DNA of 6,141 bases from Caldilineaceae bacterium (GCA_024643705.1 JAHEML010000255.1:1-6141); one strand, 5' to 3'; shown: positions 1 through 6,105, numbered from the stretch's first letter. Translations and numbers: made by a program. Notes: generated by a model not told the origin, from the letters alone.

Positions 1-90
1 ATTGCCGAAGTGGTAGAGGCGACGGAGAAACGGTTGACCGATCAGGCCAGTAAGCTGAATGGTCGCAACGGTGCGGTCGCCGTACCATAG
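1..90 (+). CDS. C-terminal end of an unrecognised protein (partial, 5' end outside window)
   Basis: Frame 1 is open from the first base to a TAG at 88-90 and encodes 29 residues; the other two forward frames close within the first 55 bases. The fragment begins IAEVVEATEKRLTDQ. It looks like a charged amphipathic helix followed by a short Gly/Ala/Val-rich tail ending in VP. No motif is left to name a family. The next gene, an ABC exporter half, starts 96 bases further on the same strand. Many such halves work as heterodimers encoded by adjacent genes, so the tail could belong to the partner subunit, but nothing in these 29 residues proves that. It could equally be a regulator or another protein. 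Confidence 0.5.
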   Translation: MAEVVEATEKRLTDQASKLNGRNGAVAVP

Positions 91-93
91 CCG

Positions 94-117
94 TATTTCG
101 TGTTGTGTAGCGAAATA
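94..117 (+). other. small hairpin after the partial gene
   Basis: TATTTCG (94-100) and CGAAATA (111-117) are exact reverse complements around a 10-base loop, four bases after the stop codon at 90. The stem is only 7 bp and A+T-rich at its base, and no run of T follows it (next bases GCGCTGCC). It is therefore a poor intrinsic terminator and may be chance. The rest of the gap to 186 holds the ribosome binding site of the next gene (AGGAG at 173-177) and no convincing promoter pair. Confidence 0.22.
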
Positions 118-186
118 GCGCTGCCGACAACGCAATACGCAGTACAATCTTAACAACAATGACTCTCTTGACAGGAGTTTGACACA

Positions 187-2010
187 ATGTCAGATCAAGA
201 ACATTTTGAGGAAGAGGAGTTCGAAACCCAGTTCAATGGGCAGACGATCATCCGGATTGCCAAACAGGGGCTGGTCCACTGGCCGTTGATGTTTGGCTAT
301 CTGATCTGCATCGCGCTCTTGGCTGGGTTGGAATCCTACTTTACCTACTTAAGCAAGCTGATTATCGACGACGGTATTCTGGCCGGGGACACCCAGGCCC
401 TGTGGCGGATCATTGCCCAATACCTGACACTGACCGTGGTGCAGGCCGGGCTGGTCTATGGGTTTATCAACTGCGCGGCCAGGCTGGGCGAACGGGTGCA
501 GTACGATCTGCGCAAAAAGATGTTTGGTCGGCTGCAAGAGCTATCTCTATCCTATTTCAATCACACACCGGTGGGCTGGCTCATGTCCCGCTTGACGTCG
601 GATGTGGGGCGGGTGGGCGAGCTGGTCTCCTGGGGCTTTCTGGATGTGGTCTGGGGGACGCTCAACATTGTGGCTTCCATGGCCTTTATGTTCTATATCA
701 ACTGGCGGATGGGCGCGATCGTCATGCTGATTATTCCGGCGCTGGTGATTGTGGCCTCCCTCTTCCAAAAGCGGATTCTGGGGGAATACCGAGCCGTACG
801 CAAGCTGAATTCCAAGGTGACTGGCTCGTACAACGAGGGCATCACCGGCGTGCGGGTGATCAAAAGCCTGCGCCGGGAAGAAGAAAATCTGGACGAATTT
901 GGCAACCTGACCGGTCAGATGTACAAAGCGGCCTTTCGGGCGGCCTGGCTCTCGGCCCTCTTCCTGCCCACCGTGCAGCTCATCAGCGCGCTGGGTGTGG
1001 GCAGCATCATCTGGTATGGCGGCTGGCAGTTTCAGACGGGCAGCATGACCATCGGCGGCATTCAGGCATTCGTCTCTTACATCACCTTCATGCTCTTTCC
1101 TGTGCAGGAGATGGCACGGGTCTATGCCGAGATGCAGCAGGCCATTGCCTCGGGCGAGCGTATCTTCTCGCTCATCGACGCCGTACCGGCCATTCAAGAC
1201 AGGAAGGGCGCGGTCGATCCGGGCACAATCCGGGGCGATATCGTCTTTGAAAATGTAGACTTTGCCTACGAGGACGACAAACCGGTGTTGGAGAAATTCA
1301 ATCTGCATATCCGCCAGGGTGAGACAATCGCTCTGGTGGGGCCGACGGGTGCAGGCAAGTCCACGCTGGTCAATCTGGTCTGCCGCTTCTTCGAGCCACG
1401 GGCCGGGCGTATTCTTTTCAATGGAACCGATTACCGGGACCTGACCCTGCATGGTATCCACTCCCGCATTGGGATGGTGCTACAGACGCCCCATCTCTTC
1501 TCTGGGACAATCCGGGAAAATCTGCGCTACGGGCGGCTGGACGCAACCGACAGCGAGATCGAAGCCGCAGCCCAGATGGCTGGCGCGCATGACTTTATTT
1601 TAGAGTTGGACAACGGGTACGAGTCGGAAGTGGGTGAGGGTGGTGTGTTGCTCTCCGTGGGGCAAAAGCAGTTGCTCAGCCTGGCACGGGCCGTTCTCTC
1701 CAATCCAGAAATCTTCGTCATGGACGAGGCGACCAGTTCGGTGGATACCCTGGCCGAAGCGTTGATCCAGCAGGCGATGGAAAAGTTGATGGAAGGCAGA
1801 ACGAGCTTCATCATCGCTCACCGCCTCTCCACCATCAAGCAGGCCGACCGCATTCTGGTCATCGAGAATGGGGGTGTTTCCGAGATGGGGACCCACGCCG
1901 AGTTGATCCGCAAGCGGGGCCACTACTACGACCTCTACACCAAACAGTTCCGGGATGAACACAGTGCAGAGTTGGAGGCGTCCATGCACCAAGCGCCCGT
2001 GATGGCGTAG
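187..2010 (+). CDS. ABC exporter half-transporter, fused membrane and ATPase domains
   Basis: This 607-residue protein has the usual length of a type IV (ABCB/MsbA-like) exporter half. It should sit in the cytoplasmic membrane and export an unidentified substrate using ATP. Six hydrophobic segments lie near residues 32-56, 72-95, 148-171, 173-193, 253-279 and 288-305. The ATPase domain runs from about 350: A-loop Tyr361, Walker A GPTGAGKST 385-393, Q-loop Gln433, X-loop-like EVGEGG 481-486, signature LSVGQ 489-493, Walker B ending Asp513 with catalytic Glu514, D-loop SVD 518-520, H-loop His545. The signature has Val for the usual first Gly (LSVGQ, not LSGGQ), a variant I recall from heterodimeric exporters. 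Since Glu514 is kept, this half should hydrolyse ATP; if heterodimeric, it would carry the active catalytic site. The start is supported by AGGAG at 173-177, nine bases before ATG. A partner may lie upstream, outside the window. The substrate (drug, lipid or peptide) cannot be read from sequence. Confidence 0.95.
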   Translation: MSDQEHFEEEEFETQFNGQTIIRIAKQGLVHWPLMFGYLICIALLAGLESYFTYLSKLIIDDGILAGDTQALWRIIAQYLTLTVVQAGLVYGFINCAARLGERVQYDLRKKMFGRLQELSLSYFNHTPVGWLMSRLTSDVGRVGELVSWGFLDVVWGTLNIVASMAFMFYINWRMGAIVMLIIPALVIVASLFQKRILGEYRAVRKLNSKVTGSYNEGITGVRVIKSLRREEENLDEFGNLTGQMYKAAFRAAWLSALFLPTVQLISALGVGSIIWYGGWQFQTGSMTIGGIQAFVSYITFMLFPVQEMARVYAEMQQAIASGERIFSLIDAVPAIQDRKGAVDPGTIRGDIVFENVDFAYEDDKPVLEKFNLHIRQGETIALVGPTGAGKSTLVNLVCRFFEPRAGRILFNGTDYRDLTLHGIHSRIGMVLQTPHLFSGTIRENLRYGRLDATDSEIEAAAQMAGAHDFILELDNGYESEVGEGGVLLSVGQKQLLSLARAVLSNPEIFVMDEATSSVDTLAEALIQQAMEKLMEGRTSFIIAHRLSTIKQADRILVIENGGVSEMGTHAELIRKRGHYYDLYTKQFRDEHSAELEASMHQAPVMA

Positions 2011-2035
2011 GGATTGGAGCGTAGAGATTGGATCG
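2008..2035 (+). repeat. 14-bp tandem direct repeat overlapping the transporter stop codon
   Basis: TAGGGATTGGAGCG (2008-2021) is followed immediately by TAGAGATTGGATCG (2022-2035), matching at 12 of 14 positions. The first TAG is the in-frame stop of the ABC transporter gene. The repeat ends two bases before the left arm of the terminator-like hairpin. The shared core is GATTGGA. Its function is unknown; it could be a local duplication or one copy of a dispersed intergenic motif. Confidence 0.6.
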
Positions 2036-2037
2036 TG

Positions 2038-2075
2038 ACGACCCCTGGCACAAGTTGCGCCAGGGGTCGTTGTTT
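2038..2075 (+). terminator. rho-independent terminator or leader attenuator hairpin
   Basis: ACGACCCCTGGC (2038-2049) pairs perfectly with GCCAGGGGTCGT (2059-2070), giving a G+C-rich 12-bp stem with a 9-base loop. The following bases are TGTTT, a short, broken T tract. It lies 27 bases after the transporter stop and is well placed to end that transcript. It also lies only 26 bases before the nucleotidyltransferase ATG, leaving no room for a full promoter between hairpin and gene. Either the downstream gene relies on read-through, or its promoter lies upstream and the hairpin is part of its leader. Confidence 0.75.
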
Positions 2076-2083
2076 ACAAGAAC

Positions 2084-2088
2084 AGGAG
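2084..2088 (+). promoter_or_regulatory. ribosome binding site that fixes the nucleotidyltransferase start
   Basis: AGGAG lies eight bases before the ATG at 2097. A longer reading from a TTG at 2028 is open in the same frame, but it would translate through the hairpin at 2038-2070 and has no comparable ribosome binding site. This element therefore selects 2097 as the start. Confidence 0.8.
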
Positions 2089-2096
2089 AAATCTCA

Positions 2097-3206
2097 ATGA
2101 CCATTGACTATGAAGCAGTCCGTGATGTGCTGACGGATGCACTTCTGACCCGGTTTGGAGATGAGGTCGATCTGATCTTTCAGTACGGCTCGCTGTTGAA
2201 GGGTAACACACACCGCTATTCGGATATGGACATGTCGTATGTGCCCGTCCATGAATCAACCGGCAAGAGTATTACGGTGATGGTGGAAGATATTCTTTTC
2301 GACCTCTACCCTCTGCGCTGGTCACGCTTGGCACAGATGGCAGAATTCCGCGATATGAGCGGCACAATCCTGGCTTACAGCCGCATTGTTTATGAACGCA
2401 CACCAGAAGCAGGCGATCGTTTTCGGACACTGGCGGATCGCTTGCGAGAACTGCAAACGCCAGCCGCGCGACCAGAAATGCTGCGGCTGGCCCACGAACT
2501 TTTTCAGAATACCGGATACGACTATTATCTGCTGCGTACACAAGTGGCGAAAGGCCATTTTCTTGCGTCCATGCGCCACGGGCAGCAGATAGTGGACACT
2601 GTGTTGCACGCGCTGGCCGCCTGCAATCAGCGCTCCATCGACACCCGCAAGATGGCAGAGGTTTTGACGCTGCCCCGTCTGCCGGAAGGGCTTGTGGAAA
2701 CAATCGAGCAGGTGAACGGGGCCGCTACGGCGGACGCTCTGCTGGTGGCCTGTGAACAGCTTTTGAGCATCACCCGAAATTTGCTGCTGGCCGAGCAGCA
2801 GGCTGTACACCGCACAAAGGCAACTTTTCCCGAAGCCCTGCGCGCCGCCTACCCGGAGTTGAAGGCTGATCTGCAACGGATACTCATTGCCTGTGAACGC
2901 CAGGACCGCTACCTGCTCAACAGCAAACTGCTCTCCTTCTATCACGAGTTGGCTGTGCATATCAGCATTGCCAGCCGCGGCGTTGAGTATTCGGGCTTCA
3001 ACACACTGGCCGAGTACGAGCCGGACTTTGTGGCCCTGGGCTTCCCCGCACTGCTGCCCCTGGCCGTGGCAGGAGACTTTGCGGAACTGTACCGGCAGTG
3101 CCTGGTCTTCGATGAACATCTGCGCCGCTTTCTCGTGGAGCACGGGGTGGCGCTCAATGCATTCGACACCCTGGACGAATTGCGGGATTTTCTCAAAGCG
3201 CAGTGA
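2097..3206 (+). CDS. nucleotidyltransferase-fold protein with long helical C-terminal region
   Basis: The 369-residue product begins MTIDYEAV. Its N-terminal domain (about 1-110) has the Pol-beta superfamily nucleotidyltransferase signature: Gly31-Ser32, exactly ten residues, then Asp43-Met-Asp45 (GS-x10-DxD). Asp69 in the strand ILFDLY is the likely third metal-binding carboxylate. With the full triad, it probably transfers a nucleotidyl group to a small molecule or a protein or RNA partner. Residues 120-369 appear mostly helical, with repeated Leu/Ala/Arg heptad-like patterns. This arrangement resembles kanamycin/lincosamide-type nucleotidyltransferases and MNT/HEPN-like proteins, but the C-terminal part is longer and I see no HEPN RX4-6H motif. 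No signal peptide or membrane segment is evident, so it should be cytoplasmic. It has its own ribosome binding site, is preceded by a hairpin, and has no toxin or antitoxin partner gene beside it. Antibiotic modification, protein AMPylation and RNA modification all remain possible; the substrate is unknown. Confidence 0.85.
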   Translation: MTIDYEAVRDVLTDALLTRFGDEVDLIFQYGSLLKGNTHRYSDMDMSYVPVHESTGKSITVMVEDILFDLYPLRWSRLAQMAEFRDMSGTILAYSRIVYERTPEAGDRFRTLADRLRELQTPAARPEMLRLAHELFQNTGYDYYLLRTQVAKGHFLASMRHGQQIVDTVLHALAACNQRSIDTRKMAEVLTLPRLPEGLVETIEQVNGAATADALLVACEQLLSITRNLLLAEQQAVHRTKATFPEALRAAYPELKADLQRILIACERQDRYLLNSKLLSFYHELAVHISIASRGVEYSGFNTLAEYEPDFVALGFPALLPLAVAGDFAELYRQCLVFDEHLRRFLVEHGVALNAFDTLDELRDFLKAQ

Positions 3207-3286
3207 GCACAGGACATTCACCTACTTGCGTCAATTGCCACACATAATCTGCCTATCAATTCTTCACATTTGCTACACAATTCCGC

Positions 3287-3318
3287 CTGATGATGAGATC
3301 AGACAGTAATCTTCTGTC
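3287..3318 (+). other. two small adjacent dyads in the leader of the Met-rich gene
   Basis: The 153-base gap 3207-3359 is visibly richer in A+T than the neighbouring genes and should hold the control region of the Met-rich protein. It contains CTGAT/ATCAG (3287-3291 and 3298-3302) and, sharing one base, GACAG/CTGTC (3302-3306 and 3314-3318). Each stem is only 5 bp, so they may be operator half-sites, alternative leader structures or chance. I found no well-spaced -35/-10 pair and no recognisable CueR- or CopY-type copper box. AGGAGG at 3348-3353, six bases before the ATG, is a near-perfect Shine-Dalgarno. Confidence 0.2.
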
Positions 3319-3359
3319 ACTAAATTCTCAAACCAAGTGTTTTCATCAGGAGGCTTTCC

Positions 3360-4469
3360 ATGTTCACTCGCAGACCAGTCGCCTACGCCTTGCTGGCTCT
3401 TGTTCTACTAGTTGTCTCTGCTTTGGGTGCCAATTCTGTCAATGCCCAGAATCCACCCGCCCCGCCAGCACAATCTTCCATTCAGGAAACACAAGGTTTT
3501 CAGCCTGACCAGATGATGGATGCCATGGGAGGGATGCTGGACCAGATGGATGCATTGCTCGCAGCGACGGAGCATGCCGCCCATCAGCAGATGGCCCCGG
3601 CAATGATCAAAATTCTGGACGGAATGCAGGAACTGGGCCAGCCGGTGACTGAACAGATTTACAGCCAGTCTGGTTCAGGCCACGAAGTGCAGTTGGAGCG
3701 CATGACTGAAAGCGACGCCCGTATGAAAGCGATGACAGAACGCCTGCACGGGATGGCGGGTCATAGTGCAGCCCCTGCCACTCCTGCCCCAGAGAGCGCA
3801 CAACCACTCCCTGCTGCCCCCGCTGAAGCCCAAATTCAGATGGGTCAGCAGATGCAAATGATGGGAATGATGATGCAAATGATGGGGATGATGAGCGGCG
3901 CTGGAATGATGGAGGACGGTCAGCCCATGGGCGGCGAGATGATGGAAATGATGGGGCCAATGATGCAAAAAATGGGCCAAATGCAGAGGATGATGGGCGA
4001 CGGAATGATGGGGAAAGGAATGATGGGCGGAGAAGGTATGGGGTCGATGGGCGCTGGTGCTCCAATGACAGGCACAGCCGTTACCCAAAGCCTCACCGCT
4101 GGCCCGACCGCCGCTAACGAAACTGCTACCCAGAACGTGGAAGGCGGCGGTGTGATAATCAAGGTGACGCCTCTGTCGCTGACTGACGCCGATGCTGCCA
4201 CCCTGGACTTTGCCGTTTCGCTGGACACCCACACGGTTGAACTGAACTACGACCTGACCCAACTGGCGACCCTGACCGACAATCTGGGCAACAGCTACGC
4301 TCCTGCCTCCTGGTCGCCCGACAAGAGCGACGGCCATCACGTGGGTGGGCTGCTCAGTTTTGCCGACCGGGCCACGATTTTGCAGGAAGATGTCACGGAA
4401 GTGACGCTGATCGTGAATGACGTGGCGGGCGTAGCCGAACGAACTTTCGTCTGGTCTGTGACGGAATAG
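3360..4469 (+). CDS. secreted methionine-rich protein, putative metal-binding or oxidant-scavenging
   Basis: This 369-residue protein starts with a Sec-type signal peptide: Arg4-Arg5, a hydrophobic core at about 8-23, and likely cleavage after Ala29 (SVNA|QN). No lipobox Cys is present, so it is probably released outside the membrane. Three regions follow. Residues 48-133 are helical, rich in Met and acidic residues, with His72, His75, His108 and His130. After a Pro/Ala linker (about 136-157), residues 161-236 hold 31 Met, with MM doublets every three to five residues and a run of MMGxG units at 211-225. Residues about 259-369 look like a beta-sandwich domain with His291, a His326-His327 pair and no Cys. 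Clustered thioethers with His are known ligands for Cu(I)/Ag(I), so an extracytoplasmic copper or silver chelator is the leading inference. A methionine-based hypochlorite/peroxide sink of the MrpX type is the main alternative. No copper ATPase, multicopper oxidase or Msr gene lies in this window. AGGAGG at 3348-3353 supports the start. The family is not recognised. Confidence 0.9.
   Translation: MFTRRPVAYALLALVLLVVSALGANSVNAQNPPAPPAQSSIQETQGFQPDQMMDAMGGMLDQMDALLAATEHAAHQQMAPAMIKILDGMQELGQPVTEQIYSQSGSGHEVQLERMTESDARMKAMTERLHGMAGHSAAPATPAPESAQPLPAAPAEAQIQMGQQMQMMGMMMQMMGMMSGAGMMEDGQPMGGEMMEMMGPMMQKMGQMQRMMGDGMMGKGMMGGEGMGSMGAGAPMTGTAVTQSLTAGPTAANETATQNVEGGGVIIKVTPLSLTDADAATLDFAVSLDTHTVELNYDLTQLATLTDNLGNSYAPASWSPDKSDGHHVGGLLSFADRATILQEDVTEVTLIVNDVAGVAERTFVWSVTE
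3840..4067 (+). repeat. low-complexity Met-codon-rich segment (ATGATGGG-like repeats)
   Basis: This segment encodes residues 161-236 of the Met-rich protein and is dominated by ATG ATG doublets joined by Gly, Gln or acidic codons. At the protein level the first part (165-178) places Met at i, i+3 and i+4, which would line faces of a helix. The last part (211-225) is a degenerate pentapeptide array, MMGDG then MMGKG then MMGGE. Such a repeat could expand or contract by replication slippage in multiples of three without breaking the frame. On the opposite strand it produces artificial His-rich reading frames. Confidence 0.8.
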
Positions 4470-4508
4470 AGCGTCCCTCACAGTGCGGCGGAATGCCCAG
4501 TAATAGAT

Positions 4509-4557
4509 GAAACGTGAAACGTGAGATCGAGCCAATTGATCTCACGTTTCACGTTTC
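4509..4557. terminator. perfect 20-bp inverted repeat between convergent genes, probable bidirectional terminator
   Basis: The arms 4509-4528 and 4538-4557 are exact reverse complements, and a G-U pair and an A-U pair extend the stem to 22 bp around a 5-base loop. Each arm contains the heptamer GAAACGT twice in tandem (or its complement), then GAGATC. It begins 39 bases after the Met-rich gene's stop and ends three bases before the sulfatase's last codon (TAA on the minus strand, 4563-4561). It can therefore stop transcripts from both sides. Neither flank has a strong T run, so folding strength rather than a U tract would do the work. It may alternatively be a member of a dispersed palindromic repeat family. 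Confidence 0.7.
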
Positions 4558-4560
4558 GCT

Positions 4561-6042
4561 TTACCAGGGCGCAACCCGTGGCGGCAGGGGATCCACGGTC
4601 TGGGCCATCCGATCAGCCAGACGCAGAAGCATCTCCGTCTTCACTCTCGCATAGGCCGGATCATCCCAGCGGTTTTCCACTTCACCCGGATCAGCGACCA
4701 GATCGTAGAGTTCGCCCGCGCCGATGCCGTGATAGACCGCCAGTTTGTGCTGGGCTGTGCGCACACAGGTGGCGTGGGCCTGTGGGTCTTTGTGGCCGGA
4801 GAGCGCATTGTAAAATTCGCAGTAGACGTCATCGCGAAGGTGATCCAGAGGAGCGTTGCCCGTGAGCAGGGGCCACAGCGAACGCCCCTGCATTCCCGGA
4901 TGGCGCTCCAAGCCCGCTGCATCCAGCAGTGTGGGGGCAAGATCGGTCAACTCCACCAGTGCGCTGCTTTCCTGCCCGGCAGCGATGCCCGGACCAGCCA
5001 CAACCAACGGCACGTGAATAGCCGCCTCGTAAAAATGGGGACCCTTCAGATAGACCCCGTGATCCCCCAGCATTTCCCCATGATCCGACATGAAAATGAC
5101 GATGGTATTCTCTGCTTGACCGCTGCTTTCCAGCGCGTCCAATAGGCGCCCCACCTGTGCGTCGATGAGATCGATCATAGCCGAGTAGGCGGCCCGTACC
5201 AGCCGGTGATCCCTGTCGTTCATGCGGGCAAAGGGGTAGAGGTTGGGATTGTTGTAGCCACCGTTGTGATCCTGCTGCTGGAAGATGGGCTTGTTGTCCA
5301 GCTCGCCGGGTACATAATCGGGCAGGGGGATGGCGTCCAATCGATCCAGGTAGGGTTGCAGATATGCGGCGGGTGGGTCGAAGGCGTGGTGGGGATCGAA
5401 GGGGTTGACAGAGAAAAACCAGGGCTGGTCACTCTGCGCGTGGCGTTGCATGAAGTCAATCGCCATTTCGGCGCACCAGGTTGTCTGGTGCAGTTCGGGC
5501 GCAACGCTTGTCTGCACCCATTGACTGCCGGGTATGGCAGTGCGGGTGTATTGGGCGTTGCGGTCGCGTAGCCACGGTGTGTAGTCGTCCCCGCTCCAGG
5601 GGCTTTGCGCGCCACCTGGCTCGGTTGTCAGATTGGCCGAGGGCAGAGGCGTGTGGCTCCAATAGAATTCGGTGTAGCCGTCGTCGATGCGCGGCTCTCG
5701 GTGGGTGGTGACCGACGGATTGGCCGGGCTGAGGTGGAGCTTGCCCGACAGCCCGCCCACATAGCCCGCTTCGGCCAGCAGACGGGTCACCAGCACCTCA
5801 TCTGCCGGGATGTGCTGGCCGTTCTGCCGGGTGCGGGTGGTGCGAGGATAGCGTCCTGTCAAAAAGCTGGCACGGCTGGGGGTGCAAACCGGGCTTTGGC
5901 AGAAGGCATTGGTAAAACGCACGCCGGAAGCCGCCAACCGGTCGATGTTCGGCGTGGTCACATAGGTGTTGCCATAGCAACCCGGGGTGTCGAAGCGCTG
6001 CTGGTCGGTGCAAATCCAAAGGATATTCGTCGGTGCGGGCAT
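4561..6042 (-). CDS. Cys-type sulfatase (alkaline phosphatase superfamily)
   Basis: This 493-residue protein is a complete type I sulfatase by motif and length. It should hydrolyse sulfate esters to an alcohol plus sulfate. The signature CTPSR (Cys53-Arg57, followed by ASFLTGRYP) marks Cys53 for conversion to formylglycine by an FGE or anSME maturase, neither of which is in the window. Probable Ca2+ ligands are Asp13 and Gln14 near the N-terminus and Asp320-His321 in MSDHG. Other expected active-site residues are Lys101 and His103 (GKLHL), a His in DPHH (218-219) and Lys333 in YLKG. The C-terminal subdomain includes the usual GELYDLVADPGE segment (442-453). The protein begins almost directly with the first strand (NILWICTDQQ) and has no signal peptide, so it is probably cytoplasmic and acts on small or imported substrates. 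GAGGAG on the minus strand (AGGAG at 6053-6049) is six bases before the ATG. Substrate (choline-O-sulfate, aryl or sugar sulfate) is not determinable; a phosphonate monoesterase activity is a less likely alternative. Confidence 0.95.
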   Translation of the reverse strand: MPAPTNILWICTDQQRFDTPGCYGNTYVTTPNIDRLAASGVRFTNAFCQSPVCTPSRASFLTGRYPRTTRTRQNGQHIPADEVLVTRLLAEAGYVGGLSGKLHLSPANPSVTTHREPRIDDGYTEFYWSHTPLPSANLTTEPGGAQSPWSGDDYTPWLRDRNAQYTRTAIPGSQWVQTSVAPELHQTTWCAEMAIDFMQRHAQSDQPWFFSVNPFDPHHAFDPPAAYLQPYLDRLDAIPLPDYVPGELDNKPIFQQQDHNGGYNNPNLYPFARMNDRDHRLVRAAYSAMIDLIDAQVGRLLDALESSGQAENTIVIFMSDHGEMLGDHGVYLKGPHFYEAAIHVPLVVAGPGIAAGQESSALVELTDLAPTLLDAAGLERHPGMQGRSLWPLLTGNAPLDHLRDDVYCEFYNALSGHKDPQAHATCVRTAQHKLAVYHGIGAGELYDLVADPGEVENRWDDPAYARVKTEMLLRLADRMAQTVDPLPPRVAPW

Positions 6043-6085
6043 GAGATGCTCCTCGGCTTCCTGTACAGTTGGACATTTATTTCAA

Positions 6086-6096
6086 TCGGTCACCGA
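6086..6096. promoter_or_regulatory. palindrome TCGGTCACCGA upstream of the sulfatase, possible operator
   Basis: TCGGT (6086-6090) and ACCGA (6092-6096) are exact reverse complements around a single C, 44 bases upstream of the sulfatase start. It overlaps a larger imperfect dyad that begins with ATCG at 6085 and ends with CGAT at 6115, with GAGT (6095-6098) and ACTC (6103-6106) inside. The position fits a regulator site for the sulfatase. No regulator gene is present in the window to pair with it. Confidence 0.35.
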
Positions 6097-6105
6097 GTGG
6101 CGACT

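Noticed and set aside
168..173. TTGACA resembling a -35 box before the ABC exporter
   Set aside because: It overlaps the ribosome binding site, and a matching -10 would fall inside the coding region, where none is seen. TACAAT at 143-148 likewise lacks a -35 at proper spacing.
547..1461. Minus-strand open frame of about 300 codons opposite the ABC exporter
   Set aside because: It lies opposite a gene with the full set of ABC motifs, and its translation is low-complexity with no recognisable domain.
2028..2096. Longer nucleotidyltransferase reading from a TTG at 2028, adding 23 residues
   Set aside because: It would translate through the perfect hairpin at 2038-2070 and lacks a ribosome binding site, whereas ATG 2097 has AGGAG eight bases upstream and begins the recognisable fold.
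2472..2793. HEPN RNase domain fused to the nucleotidyltransferase, suggesting a fused toxin-antitoxin
   Set aside because: The helical region was inspected for the RX4-6H catalytic motif; Arg160-His161 are adjacent and Arg227/His238 are too far apart, so no HEPN nuclease site is supported.
2322..3221. Minus-strand open frame of about 300 codons opposite the nucleotidyltransferase
   Set aside because: The plus strand encodes the GS-x10-DxD motif with a proper start; the minus reading shows no motif.
3840..4067. Met-rich region as an SRP (Ffh) M-domain or GroEL GGM tail
   Set aside because: The protein has an export signal, no GTPase or chaperonin domain, and the Met-rich part is internal and not at the C-terminus.
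3675..4535. Long minus-strand open frame rich in His pairs opposite the Met-rich gene
   Set aside because: The His-rich stretches are the complement of ATG-rich codons (CAT); there is no ribosome binding site or family signal, and the plus-strand gene has a signal peptide and strong Shine-Dalgarno.
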